Below, piece by piece: positions 17,335 to 26,400 of a stretch of DNA of 64,000 bases. The stretch spans positions 1,550,001 through 1,614,000 of the forward strand of contig NZ_SGXM01000001.1 of NCBI RefSeq assembly GCF_004217045.1, written 5' to 3'. The stretch is from Cupriavidus agavae (GTDB taxonomy: Bacteria > Pseudomonadota > Gammaproteobacteria > Burkholderiales > Burkholderiaceae). The stretch's first letter is position 1; each line of letters starts with the position of its first letter. A model generated the notes under the pieces. That model made no database searches and was not told the DNA's origin. It worked only from the letters and a program-made list of their open reading frames with translations. The translations under genes were made by a program, and so were the position numbers.

Positions 17335-17453
17335 GGTTGTCTTCCGTCTCGGATGTGTACGAGCCGAAGTCTACTTGCCGCCCGCAGGCCGCCCAAAGCG
17401 CAGAATTCCGCGCCGGGTGTGCGCAAATTGTGGACACCCGGCGCGCCGCAGCC

Positions 17454-18353
17454 CTAGCGGAACAGGTTGGCCAGCGCCGCCCCCATGGCCTCGGCCATCA
17501 GCTCGGCCGCCGGCGTCAGCGCACTGCGCCCGCGCGCCACCAGCCGCAACGTCTGGCGCTGCAGCCCGGCGTCCTGCAGCGGCACGAAGACCACCGAGCC
17601 GCGTGCGCGGTCTTCCATCACGTCGAGCGGGTTGAGCAGCGCCACGCCACCGCCAGCCGCCACGAGCCGCTGGATCAGCACCACCGACGTGGATTCCACC
17701 GCCGGCGCCACCTCGATAGCCTGGCGCGCGAACGCATCGTCCACCAGTGCGCGGATCGACAGCGACGGCGCCGGCAGGATCAGCGGGTAGCCGGCGCACT
17801 CGGCCAGCCGCGCGGAAGTCTGCGCCGCCAGCGGGTGCCCGGGCGCCACCACCGCGCCGATCGACCACTCGCGGCTCGCCACCACGCGAAAGGCGGCCAC
17901 CTCTGGCAGGTCGTAGCCCAGGCCAAGGTCGGCATCGCCCTGCTCCACCGCCGCCACGATACCGCTGACGGGCAGATCGGCCACGCGCACGACAATGCCC
18001 GGATGGTGTTGACGGAAGTCATGCACCAGCGACGGCATCAGCGCCCCGGCCAGCCCCGAGGTGGTGGCCACCGTCACCATGCCGCGCCGCGCACCCCGGA
18101 TCTCGGCCACGCGCGCCTGCAGCGCCTCGTGCTCGCGCAGCGTCTGCCGCACATGGGCCAGCACCATCTCGCCGAGCGGCGTCAGTTGCAGACGCCGGTT
18201 GATGCGGTCGAACAGCGGCGCCCCCAGCGAAGCTTCCAGATCGAGGATCTGGCGGTTGATCGCCGTGGGCGCCACGTGCAGGACTTCCGCCGCGCGCCGG
18301 ATCGATCCGCGCCGGACAACCTCGTCGAGATAGCGAAGCACGCGCGCATGCAT
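17454..18353 (-). CDS. LysR-family transcriptional regulator
   Basis: A 299-residue LysR regulator. The N-terminal winged helix reads MHARVLRYLDEVVRRGSIRRAAEVLHVAPTAINRQILDLEASLGAPLFDR, the standard LysR DNA-binding domain. A type-2 periplasmic-binding fold follows as effector domain (about 90-295), with VTVATTSGLAGALMPSLVHDF opening it. It lies 119 nt upstream of the deaminase gene on the same strand, so it may regulate that gene in purine catabolism. This is inferred from neighbourhood only. Confidence 0.92.
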   Translation of the reverse strand: MHARVLRYLDEVVRRGSIRRAAEVLHVAPTAINRQILDLEASLGAPLFDRINRRLQLTPLGEMVLAHVRQTLREHEALQARVAEIRGARRGMVTVATTSGLAGALMPSLVHDFRQHHPGIVVRVADLPVSGIVAAVEQGDADLGLGYDLPEVAAFRVVASREWSIGAVVAPGHPLAAQTSARLAECAGYPLILPAPSLSIRALVDDAFARQAIEVAPAVESTSVVLIQRLVAAGGGVALLNPLDVMEDRARGSVVFVPLQDAGLQRQTLRLVARGRSALTPAAELMAEAMGAALANLFR

Positions 18354-18427
18354 GGCGGGGAGCGGTTGTTTGGGACCGGCGCATTGTAATGCCGGCCAGT
18401 CTTCGACAAAAAAATCGCAAAAGGGGC

Positions 18428-18456
18428 TTGCGCGGTACTCGATGGCTTGCTAGAAT
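18428..18456 (+). promoter_or_regulatory. Promoter of second tRNA-Lys
   Basis: TTGCGC (18428-18433) and TAGAAT (18451-18456) are 17 nt apart, 13 nt before the tRNA. Compared with copy 1 the -35 is weaker. Confidence 0.7.
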
Positions 18457-18469
18457 CTCTTTCTTCGTT

Positions 18470-18545
18470 GGGGCGTTAGCTCAGTTGGTAGAGCAGCGGA
18501 CTCTTAATCCGTAGGTCGAGTGTTCGAGTCACTCACGCCCCACCA
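18470..18545 (+). tRNA. tRNA-Lys (anticodon CUU), copy 2
   Basis: The same 76-nt sequence as 15805-15880, including CCA, with anticodon loop CTCTTAA. Flanking DNA differs beyond the tRNA apart from the -10 box, so only the gene and its immediate promoter are shared. Confidence 0.97.
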
Positions 18546-18557
18546 GCGAATTCCTCG

Positions 18558-18590
18558 AAAGCCCGAAGCGCGCAAACGCTTCGGGCTTTT
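18558..18590 (+). terminator. Rho-independent terminator after tRNA-Lys copy 2
   Basis: A stem AAAGCCCGAAGCG with CGCTTCGGGCTTT around CGCAAA, ending in TTTT then GTCATTT. It starts 12 nt after the tRNA. Confidence 0.85.
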
Positions 18591-18688
18591 GTCATTTCCG
18601 GGCCACCTCGCTAGTGGTCTGACCTCCGCGGGTTCGCCCCAATGTTCGCCCGTACGCTTTCGCGGTTGAATGCTCTCGACGCACATCA

Positions 18689-18714
18689 CGGAACGAAGTT
18701 CCGTATTGCGGAAC
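18689..18714 (+). promoter_or_regulatory. Inverted-repeat operator before the Bug protein gene
   Basis: GTTCCG-TATTG-CGGAAC (18698-18714) is a perfect 17-nt palindrome of the type bound by IclR-family regulators. A further CGGAAC at 18689 forms a second overlapping dyad with the same centre half-site. It lies about 30 nt before the TTG start at 18744. No IclR gene is in the window. Confidence 0.5.
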
Positions 18715-18743
18715 ATAGAAGAGCAACACCTCGGAGGCATCTC

Positions 18744-19724
18744 TTGAAAGCAGTTCTGAAAGCGGGCGCGATGGGCGCCCTTGCGGCGTTCGGCCTGAGC
18801 GCGGCCGGCGTGGGTCACGCACAGTCCTACCCCACCAAGCCGATCCGCCTGATCGTGCCGTTTGCCGCGGGCGGTACCACCGATATCGTGGGCCGCGCCG
18901 TTTCCGAGGCGCTGGGCCGCGAGCTGGGCCAGCCCGTGGTCGTCGAGAACAAGGGCGGCGGCGGCGGCGCGATTGGCGCCGACGCACTGGCCAAGTCGGC
19001 TCCGGACGGCTACACGCTGGGCATCGCCACCGTCAGCACGATGGCCACCAACCCGGCCACCAATGCCAAGAACCCCTACGATCCGATCAAGGACTTCGCG
19101 CCGATCACGAACCTGGTGAACGTGCCGAACGTGCTGACCGTCAATCCGAAGGTGCCGGCCAAGAACCTCAAGGAATTCGTGGCGCTGATCAAGGCCAATC
19201 CGGGCAAGTACAGCTACGCCTCGGCCGGCAAGGGCAGCATCTCGCACCTGGACGGCGAACTGTTCAAGTTCATGACCAAGACCGACATGGTCCACGTGCC
19301 CTACCGCGGCTCGGGCCCGGCGCTGAACGACACGCTGGCGGGTCAGGTCAACGCGCAGTTCGACAACCTGCCGTCTTCGATGCCGTTCATCCAGAGCGAT
19401 CGCCTGCGCGCGCTGGCCGTGGCCGCGCCCAAGCGCGTCGAGGGCCTTCCCAACGTGCCGACTTTTGCCGAGGAAGGCATGAAGGAAATGAACAACATGG
19501 CCTGGTACGGCCTGGTGGCACCGGCCGGTACCCCGCCGGCCATCGTCGCCAAGGTGCACGACGCCGCCGTCAAGGCGCTGCAGGACCCGGCCGTCAAGAA
19601 GCGCCTGCACGATGCGGGCGCCTATCCGGACGGCAACACCTCGCAGCAGTACGCGGCCCAGATCAAGCGCGAGCTTGACCTGCGCAAGAAGATTGCCGTG
19701 GATCAAAACATCACGCTGGAGTGA
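18744..19724 (+). CDS. Bug-type (TctC) tripartite tricarboxylate transporter solute-binding protein
   Basis: Periplasmic binding protein that captures small carboxylates for a TTT transporter or for signalling. The mature part begins QSYPTKPIRLIVPFAAGGTTDIVGRAVSEALGRELGQPVVVENKGGGGGAIGADALAKS, the Bug signature. The start is set at TTG 18744 because GGAGG lies 6 nt before it and the product starts MKAVLKAGAMGALAAFGLSAAGVGHAQ, a clean signal peptide. The longer frame from 18642 runs through the operator palindrome. Length is 326 residues. No TctA/TctB permease genes adjoin it, as is common for Bug genes. Confidence 0.92.
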   Translation: MKAVLKAGAMGALAAFGLSAAGVGHAQSYPTKPIRLIVPFAAGGTTDIVGRAVSEALGRELGQPVVVENKGGGGGAIGADALAKSAPDGYTLGIATVSTMATNPATNAKNPYDPIKDFAPITNLVNVPNVLTVNPKVPAKNLKEFVALIKANPGKYSYASAGKGSISHLDGELFKFMTKTDMVHVPYRGSGPALNDTLAGQVNAQFDNLPSSMPFIQSDRLRALAVAAPKRVEGLPNVPTFAEEGMKEMNNMAWYGLVAPAGTPPAIVAKVHDAAVKALQDPAVKKRLHDAGAYPDGNTSQQYAAQIKRELDLRKKIAVDQNITLE

Positions 19725-19880
19725 TGCAACGATAACCCAGCGAGTGGCGCGCCCGTCTCAGGCAGTGTTGCCGGTACAACACCCCGGTCTGCGGGCCGCC
19801 ACAATCCCCGGTACAGTGTCAGGATCCAATGATCCATGTTCAGGCCGGAGACCCATCCCCGGCCGTCTCTCGAGAGGAAG

Positions 19881-20255
19881 ATGATGCTGAAGAAGACCGT
19901 ACCGACGCTGATCGTTGCCGCACTGACTGCCCTCGGCGCCGTGCAACTGGCCCACGCGCAGCAGAAGAACTACACCGAAGGCGGCGACCTCTACAGCGGT
20001 AGCCGCGCCAAGGACAAGGCCAATCCGAACCAGAATCCGGCCAAGTCCGGCAAGTTCGATCCGTACACGGACGGTGCCAGGAAGTCCACCCGCACCGACC
20101 TGGCACCGCGCAAGGCCGATCCGTACACCGACGGCGCCCGTGGCGGCACGCGCGACCCGTACCTGGACGGCGCCCGCACCGGCGCGCGCGACCCGTACAC
20201 GGACGGCGCCAAGACCGGCAAGCCCGATCCGTACACCGACGGCGCCAAGAAGTAA
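19881..20255 (+). CDS. Secreted DPYTDGA-repeat protein of unknown function
   Basis: About 124 residues starting MMLKKTVPTLIVAALTALGAVQLAHAQQ, a clear signal peptide with AHA cleavage site, preceded by GAGAGGAAG (start 19881 or 19884). The mature part is short and basic. It contains five DPY(T/L)DGA(R/K) units spaced 11-20 residues apart, the last ending at the C-terminus DGAKK. The motif is rich in Asp, Pro and Tyr and may be a disordered metal- or wall-binding repeat. No function was recognised. It stands alone between the Bug gene and a convergent lipoprotein gene. Confidence 0.85.
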   Translation: MMLKKTVPTLIVAALTALGAVQLAHAQQKNYTEGGDLYSGSRAKDKANPNQNPAKSGKFDPYTDGARKSTRTDLAPRKADPYTDGARGGTRDPYLDGARTGARDPYTDGAKTGKPDPYTDGAKK

Positions 20256-20327
20256 TCCACGCCCCGCGCTGGCCGGATCACCGGCCGGCACGCCCGTCCC
20301 AGGCAACCTCGCCCGGGACGCGCCGCT

Positions 20328-20633
20328 TCACCTTGCCACCGCCTCCGGGGTGCCGACCACCTGAAGTCTCGGCAGCCACGTTGCAGGTCCGGGCGGCACG
20401 ACCACCTTCCCCTTTGCCTCGACCCGCCGGCCGGCCAGCTCCCGCGCCTGGGCCTCGCCCATGCCCGATAGCTCCCAGGTGCCACGGTCCGCCGTTTCGA
20501 GCATGACCACGGGAAAAGGCGCGCTGCCCTTGATCCGCAGGTCGCCGACCAGGGTTTCCAGTTCCGGGGCCGCCGAGGTGGCGCACGCCACGATGCCGAG
20601 CGCCGCGACGGCGCACGCAAGAATTGCCTTCAA
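20328..20633 (-). CDS. Small putative lipoprotein
   Basis: A 101-residue protein with signal MKAILACAVAALGIVACATS, where IVAC is an acceptable lipobox. The rest (LVGDLRIKGSAPFPVVMLETADRGTWELSGMGEAQARELAGRRVEAKGKVVVPP) looks like a small beta-barrel, OB-fold-like domain. The start is a TTG at 20633 with GGAG 8 nt upstream; no ATG fits. It is followed on the same strand by no close partner and lies 78 nt downstream of the M30-like lipoprotein gene. Function unknown. Confidence 0.75.
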   Translation of the reverse strand: MKAILACAVAALGIVACATSAAPELETLVGDLRIKGSAPFPVVMLETADRGTWELSGMGEAQARELAGRRVEAKGKVVVPPGPATWLPRLQVVGTPEAVAR

Positions 20634-20711
20634 CTTACAGTCTCCGAAAACAGGACGGGGCAGCCTTCGCCGCCCCGCCCTGCTGCCATATGGCGTGGTT
20701 GCCGAACGGCC

Positions 20712-22430
20712 TTATTGGATCACGACCGACAGCGTTGAGCCAGCCGGCACCTTGACCGTCTCGCTATACGTGCCCGTCACGGCCTTGCGGACCACCGGCA
20801 GGCTCGCGTACGGCTGGAGCGTGGCCGGCACGGCCTGCGTCAGCGTACGGCTCGGCAGCTGCTGTTGCGGGTCGATGACCGGCAGCACGAAGCCGCCCTC
20901 GCTGCGCGCCGGGAAGCCGAAGCCGCCCGGGCTCGGCGCCTTCATCAGCGCGCCCGAGGTGGCCGCAAAGCGGCGCAGTTGCTCGCCCAGGCTCGACGTG
21001 GGCGCCACGGCGCGGATCGCGTTGTCGAGGACCACGACCGAATCCGTGCTGCTCACGTTCGCCAGCAGGCCCTTGTAGAACGTCAGGCCGAGCTGGCGGT
21101 CCAGGAAGCCGCCCAGCGAACCGGACACCGAGTAGCTGTCGCAGGTGGCGCCGAATGCGGTCCAGTCCAGCAGGTTGCAGTTGTACGAACCGGCCTTGTA
21201 CCCGATGTAGTTCGGGAAGCGGACGTCGCGGATGGCGTTGTACGTGGGCTCGATCGACTGGCTGGCGAAGTCCTCCATCATCATCGCCGAGGCTTCTTCG
21301 AGCCAGGTGTCGAACTGCTTCGTCGGTCCGGCCACCACGCCGCGGCGATAGAAGTTCTGCATGTGCATGCCTTCGTGCGCCATGGTCAGGAGCATCGACT
21401 TCATGCCTTCCGGGCCGCCCAGGTACAGCGTCTCGGCGTCCAGGTACAGCGACACCGAGTCGTTGCCGTACGGGTTCTCCGTCGGGTCGCTCTTCACGGC
21501 ATTGCGCGAGTAGAAGTAGCCGATCATGCCGAACGGCGTGCCATCCTGGTCGAAATTCAGGATCACGATATCGATCGGCTGGCCCGTGCCGGAGATCAGC
21601 TCGGAATAGCCGTGCGCCCCCCAGAGCGGACCGCCCACGGACTTCAGCATGTCGTAGATCTTGCCGGTCGGGGAGAATCCTGCCGCCAGCGTGTTGACGA
21701 TGGCCGGGGTGACCTTCCCGGTCATGTTCTCGGCCGTTTCCACCCAGAAATTGATGACGGTGCCGTCGCTGGCCGTGTCCTGGCGCACCAGCGTCGCGGG
21801 GCGGGCGCTGTTGTCCTCGTGATAGAAGACGCGGGTGTCGTTGACCACCGAGCGGGTCGGGGCACCGATCATCGAGGCGCTCGGGCTGCCCGTACGGGAA
21901 CCGGCCTTGGCCACCCAGCCCGTATGGTTGAAGTCCGAGATGCGGCGCTTCGCCTCTTCCACGCCATTGCGCCACCGCACTTCGCTGGCCGCCACGTTCG
22001 GGTAGTACGACGCGGTCAGCGGGATCGTCGGCATGGTCTGCGCGGTGCCGGTCTGGTTCGTGAAGACCAGCGTCACATCCTGGCCGGTCAGGCCGGCGAT
22101 GCTGACGGGCATCTCCACGGCCGAGGCCGTCGCATTGATGTTCTGCCAGACACCCACGCCGGAGCCGGCATAGGTATTCGCATCGACGGCACCACAGCCG
22201 CTGCAGGCCGGCGAGACGACGCTGGTAGGCTTGGCCGCCGGATCGGACGACCCCGTGTTGCCGGTATTGCCAGTCGTGCCGGTAGCGCCGGCCGTGCCGC
22301 CCGAGGCCGTGGTGGCCTGCGTGGCCGGGGTGCCGCCGTCACCGCCGCCTCCGCAGGCGGCCAATACGGCTGATGTCAGGACTGCCAGAGCAAGGGACCC
22401 CGGGAAAGACAATGTGCGCTGTTTGCGCAT
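20712..22430 (-). CDS. M30-like zinc metallopeptidase lipoprotein
   Basis: A 572-residue surface or periplasmic protein. The signal ends in lipobox LAAC (Cys26), followed by a Gly/Thr/Asn-rich linker (about 27-75). The zinc motif HEGMH is at about residues 352-356 (LLTMAHEGMHMQNFYRR), followed by a Glu-rich helix WLEEASAMMMEDFASQ, as in M30 hyicolysin-type peptidases. The second half carries NYIGYKAGSYNCNLLDW and a cysteine pair that could form a disulfide. The C-terminal region PAGSTLSVVIQ looks beta-rich. Substrate unknown; it probably degrades extracellular protein. The family call is from motif and layout. Confidence 0.8.
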   Translation of the reverse strand: MRKQRTLSFPGSLALAVLTSAVLAACGGGGDGGTPATQATTASGGTAGATGTTGNTGNTGSSDPAAKPTSVVSPACSGCGAVDANTYAGSGVGVWQNINATASAVEMPVSIAGLTGQDVTLVFTNQTGTAQTMPTIPLTASYYPNVAASEVRWRNGVEEAKRRISDFNHTGWVAKAGSRTGSPSASMIGAPTRSVVNDTRVFYHEDNSARPATLVRQDTASDGTVINFWVETAENMTGKVTPAIVNTLAAGFSPTGKIYDMLKSVGGPLWGAHGYSELISGTGQPIDIVILNFDQDGTPFGMIGYFYSRNAVKSDPTENPYGNDSVSLYLDAETLYLGGPEGMKSMLLTMAHEGMHMQNFYRRGVVAGPTKQFDTWLEEASAMMMEDFASQSIEPTYNAIRDVRFPNYIGYKAGSYNCNLLDWTAFGATCDSYSVSGSLGGFLDRQLGLTFYKGLLANVSSTDSVVVLDNAIRAVAPTSSLGEQLRRFAATSGALMKAPSPGGFGFPARSEGGFVLPVIDPQQQLPSRTLTQAVPATLQPYASLPVVRKAVTGTYSETVKVPAGSTLSVVIQ

Positions 22431-22753
22431 CGCGATTTCTCCAAATTGTTAGCCAGCCGACACCTGTCGCGGCGTCTTCTGCTAACGGCAGCCCCGGCAT
22501 GCCCTGCACCCGACTTCAGAGGGATTCCCCGTCCCTGCGATCCCTGCGGCACCTCCACCAAAAGATTGACTAGGACATACCCGACCTGTCATGCAATTGT
22601 CTCGACATTGCTGCTAGTGTTGCGCCTACCGAATTTTGTCGTTCCGCGACCGGCCCGGATGAGGCTGGCGCCCAAGCCGCCCGGGCCGGCCAATGCACCG
22701 GCCCAAGAAGTGTCACAGGCGGCAAGAAAACCCTGATAGGGAGACCTGAGCCA
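22431..22753. other. Divergent intergenic region, no gene seen
   Basis: About 320 nt between the M30-like lipoprotein and the MarR regulator, lower in GC than the flanks around 22560-22640. It must contain both promoters. A TTGACT occurs near 22566 but no convincing -10 is paired with it. No RNA gene or repeat was recognised. Confidence 0.6.
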
Positions 22754-23275
22754 ATGCAGCCAAAAGCACTCGAGATTCACGAACCCGTAGTCCTGTCGCT
22801 CGTCGATGCGGTCACCGCATGGCAGGACGCGCTGGACCGCACCCTGAACGTGTCGGGGCTGACCTATCCGAAGTGGCTCCTGCTGCGGGCCATCAAGCAG
22901 GACCAGTTCACGCGCGGCCAGCCGTGCCCGGGTGCCATCCTCCTCGATGTGCCACAGACCGAACGCCTGCTGCGCGAACTGCACGCCGACGGCTGGCTGG
23001 AATTCCCGGCCGACGGCTCGCCGCGCATCGCCGCCAGCGCCGAGCGGCGTATCGAGCGCGCCGCCCAAGGCGTGCGCGCGCTCCATTCGGTCTCGGTCTG
23101 CAACCTGAACGCCGCCGAGCGCGCCGCGCTGACCGGCCTGCTGCACCGCATGACGGCCACGCTGGAGGACCACTCGGCCCGCCACGCCCGCCATGCCGCG
23201 TGGGATACCCATCCGCTGTCGATCGTGGTGCCCGACGACGCCGGCCACGGCACCCGGCACGCCCTGGCCGCCTGA
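22754..23275 (+). CDS. MarR-like winged-helix regulator
   Basis: A 173-residue protein with the MarR layout: helical N-terminus (VVLSLVDAVTAWQDALDRTLNVSGLTYPKWLLLRAI), a central winged-helix region (AILLDVPQTERLLRELHADGWLEFPADGSPRIAASAERRI) and a helical C-terminal dimerisation part (LNAAERAALTGLLHRMTATLEDH). The recognition helix is more divergent than usual, so DNA binding should be tested. It is divergent from the lipoprotein gene and 156 nt before the NAD-GDH gene, so either could be its target. Confidence 0.75.
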   Translation: MQPKALEIHEPVVLSLVDAVTAWQDALDRTLNVSGLTYPKWLLLRAIKQDQFTRGQPCPGAILLDVPQTERLLRELHADGWLEFPADGSPRIAASAERRIERAAQGVRALHSVSVCNLNAAERAALTGLLHRMTATLEDHSARHARHAAWDTHPLSIVVPDDAGHGTRHALAA

Positions 23276-23431
23276 GCCCGGCGCTTTCTGCCTTCCGCGC
23301 CTTCCCTGCCTTCCCGGCAGCCCGACGCCCCGCCCTGTGCGGGGCGTCGCCGTTTTGTCGCCCGGCGCGCGCAAATCTTGCCTACAGTGTGAGAGCACCG
23401 GCACATGGCCGGGCGCCACCGTGGAGAAGCC

Positions 23432-26400
23432 ATGCCCCCGGAAAACGAAGAAAAGGTAGCGCAGCTGCTTGAAGACCTGGTCGCCTTCGCGCGCGAGCGG
23501 CTGCCCGACGCCACGTTCGCCATCGTCGAGCCACTGCTGCGCCACTACTACGACCTGGCCGATGCCGAGGACCTGCTGGCCCGCAACGTGGCCGACCTCT
23601 ACGGCGCCGTGATGGCGCACTGGCAGACCGCCCAGAAGTTCGTGCCCGGCACGGCGCGGCTGCGGGTCTACAACCCCAATTTCGAGGAGCACGGCTGGCA
23701 CTCGGACCACACCATCGTCGAGATCGTCAACGACGACATGCCGTTCCTGGTCGATTCGGTGACCATGGAGATCAACCGGCACGGCATGACGCTGCATTCG
23801 GCGATCCACCCGGTGTTCCGCGTCTGCCGCGACGGCCGGGGCGCGATCGAAAGCCTGGGGCTGGGCGGCAGCGAATCGGGCACCGAGACCTGCCGGCTCG
23901 AATCGTTCATCCACTTCGAGATCGACCGGACTGGCGAAAGTACGAGGCTCGACGCGCTCCGCTTCGGCATCGCCAGCGCGCTGGGCGATGTGCGCGCCGC
24001 CGTGGAGGACTGGCCGCGCATGCGCCAGATCGCGCAGGAGACCGTGGCCGGCATGGCCCAGGCCCGCGACGCCGGCTCGCCCGACGCGCTTGAGGCGCGC
24101 GCCTTCCTCGAATGGATGCTCGACGACCATTTCACGTTCCTGGGCCACCGTGACTACGAACTGATCGCCCGCGACGGGCAGTTCTTCCTGCGCGGCGTGG
24201 CCGGGTCAGGCGCGGGCATCCTGCGCGAGGCGCTGCGCGATCCGGGCTCGGACGACCTCACGCCACTGCCGGCCGCCGCGCGCGCCATCATCGAGGGCGC
24301 CTCGCCGATCTTCGTGACCAAGGCCAACTCGCGCGCCACCGTGCACCGGCCCGGCTATCTGGACTACGTGGGCGTCAAGCTGCTCGATGCCGACGGCAAG
24401 CTGTTCGGCGAGCGGCGCTTCGTGGGGCTGTACACGTCCACGGCCTACATGGTCAGCGCCAGCGAGATTCCGATCGTGCGGCGCAAGTGCGCCAATATCC
24501 TGGCGCGCGCCGGCTTCCTGACCAAGGGGCACCTCTACAAGTCGCTGGTGACGATCCTTGAGCAGTACCCGCGCGACGAGATGCTGCAGGCCGACGAGGA
24601 CGAGCTGTTCGGCATCGCGCTGGGCATCCTGCGGCTGCAGGAGCACCAGCGCACGCGGCTGTTCGTGCGGCGCGACCGCTTCGACCGCTTCATCTCGTGC
24701 CTGGTCTTCGTGCCGCGCGACAAGTACAACACCGACCTGCGCCAGCGCATCCAGAAGCTGCTGGTCCAGGCGTTCAACGGTACCAGTTGCGAGTTCACCC
24801 CGCTGCTGTCGGAGTCGCCGCTGGCCCGCATCCAGCTGACCGTGCGCGGCGAGCCCGGCACGATGCCCGAGGTCGATACCCGCGAACTCGAAGCCCGCAT
24901 CGTGCAGGCCACGCGGCGCTGGCAGGACGACCTGGCCCAGGCGCTGCACGACAACCGCGGCGAGGAACTCGGCAACCGGCTGCTGCGCCACTACGGCGAT
25001 TCGTTCCCGGCCGGCTACCGCGAGGATTACGCGGCGCGCACCGCCGTGCGCGACATCGAACTGATGGAACACGCGCGGCAGCACCCGGGCGGGCTGGCGA
25101 TGAACCTGTACCGGCCCATCGAGGCGGCGCCGGGCGCGTTCCGCTTCAAGGTCTACCGGGCCGGGCAGCCCATCGCCCTGTCGCTGAGCCTGCCGATGCT
25201 CGAACACCTGGGCGTGCGCGTGGACGAGGAGCGCCCGTACCTGATCGAGCCCGATGCCGGCGCGCCGGTGTGGATCCACGACTTCGGCCTGGAAATTGCC
25301 GCCGACCCGGACGGCCGCCCGCTCGACGTGGACCTGGAGAAGATCAAGCCGCTGTTCGAGGACGCCTACGGGCGCGCCTGGCACGGCGAGATCGAGAACG
25401 ACGACTTCAACCGGCTGGTGCTGCGCGCCGGGCTGGCCGCGCGCGACGTGACGATCCTGCGCGCCTATGCCAAATATCTGCGCCAGGTGGGCTCCACGTT
25501 CAGCAACGCCTATATCGAGCGGGCGCTGACGGCCAACCCGGAAATCGCCGCGATGCTGGTGTCGCTGTTCATGGCCCGCTTCGACCCGGCCCAGGCGGGC
25601 GCCGACCCCGCAGGGGGTGCCGAGGCGCGCAGCCGCAGATGGCTGGACCAGATCGACGCCGCGCTGGACAAGGTGCCCAACCTCGACGAGGACCGCATCC
25701 TGCGGCTGTTCCTGAACGTGATCAACGCCACGGTGCGGACCAACTACTTCCACCGGGGCGCGGACGGCCAGCCGCGCCCCTATGTCTCGTTCAAGTTCAA
25801 CCCGGCGCTGGTGCAGGGCCTGCCCGAACCGCGCCCGATGTTCGAGATCTGGGTCTACTCGCCGCGCGTGGAGGGCGTGCACCTGCGCGGCGGGCGGGTG
25901 GCGCGGGGCGGGCTGCGCTGGTCAGACCGGCGCGAGGATTTCCGCACCGAGGTGCTCGGCCTGATGAAGGCCCAGATGGTAAAAAATACCGTGATCGTGC
26001 CGGTCGGGTCGAAGGGCGGCTTCGTGGTCAAGCGCCCGCCGCCCGCCACCGACCGCGACGCATTCCTGGCCGAAGGCGTGGCCTGCTACCAGACCTTCCT
26101 GCGCGGCCTGCTCGACCTGACCGACAACCTCGTCTCCGGCGAACTGGTACCGCCGCCCGACGTGGTGCGCCTGGACGAGAACGACCCCTACCTGGTGGTG
26201 GCCGCCGACAAGGGCACGGCCACGTTCTCGGACTACGCCAACGCGATTTCGGCAGACTACGGCTTCTGGCTCGACGACGCCTTCGCCTCGGGCGGCTCGG
26301 TCGGCTACGACCACAAGAAGATGGGCATCACGGCGCGCGGCGCCTGGGAAAGCGTCAAGCGCCATTTCCGCGAGATGGGCACCGACATCCAGACCACGCC

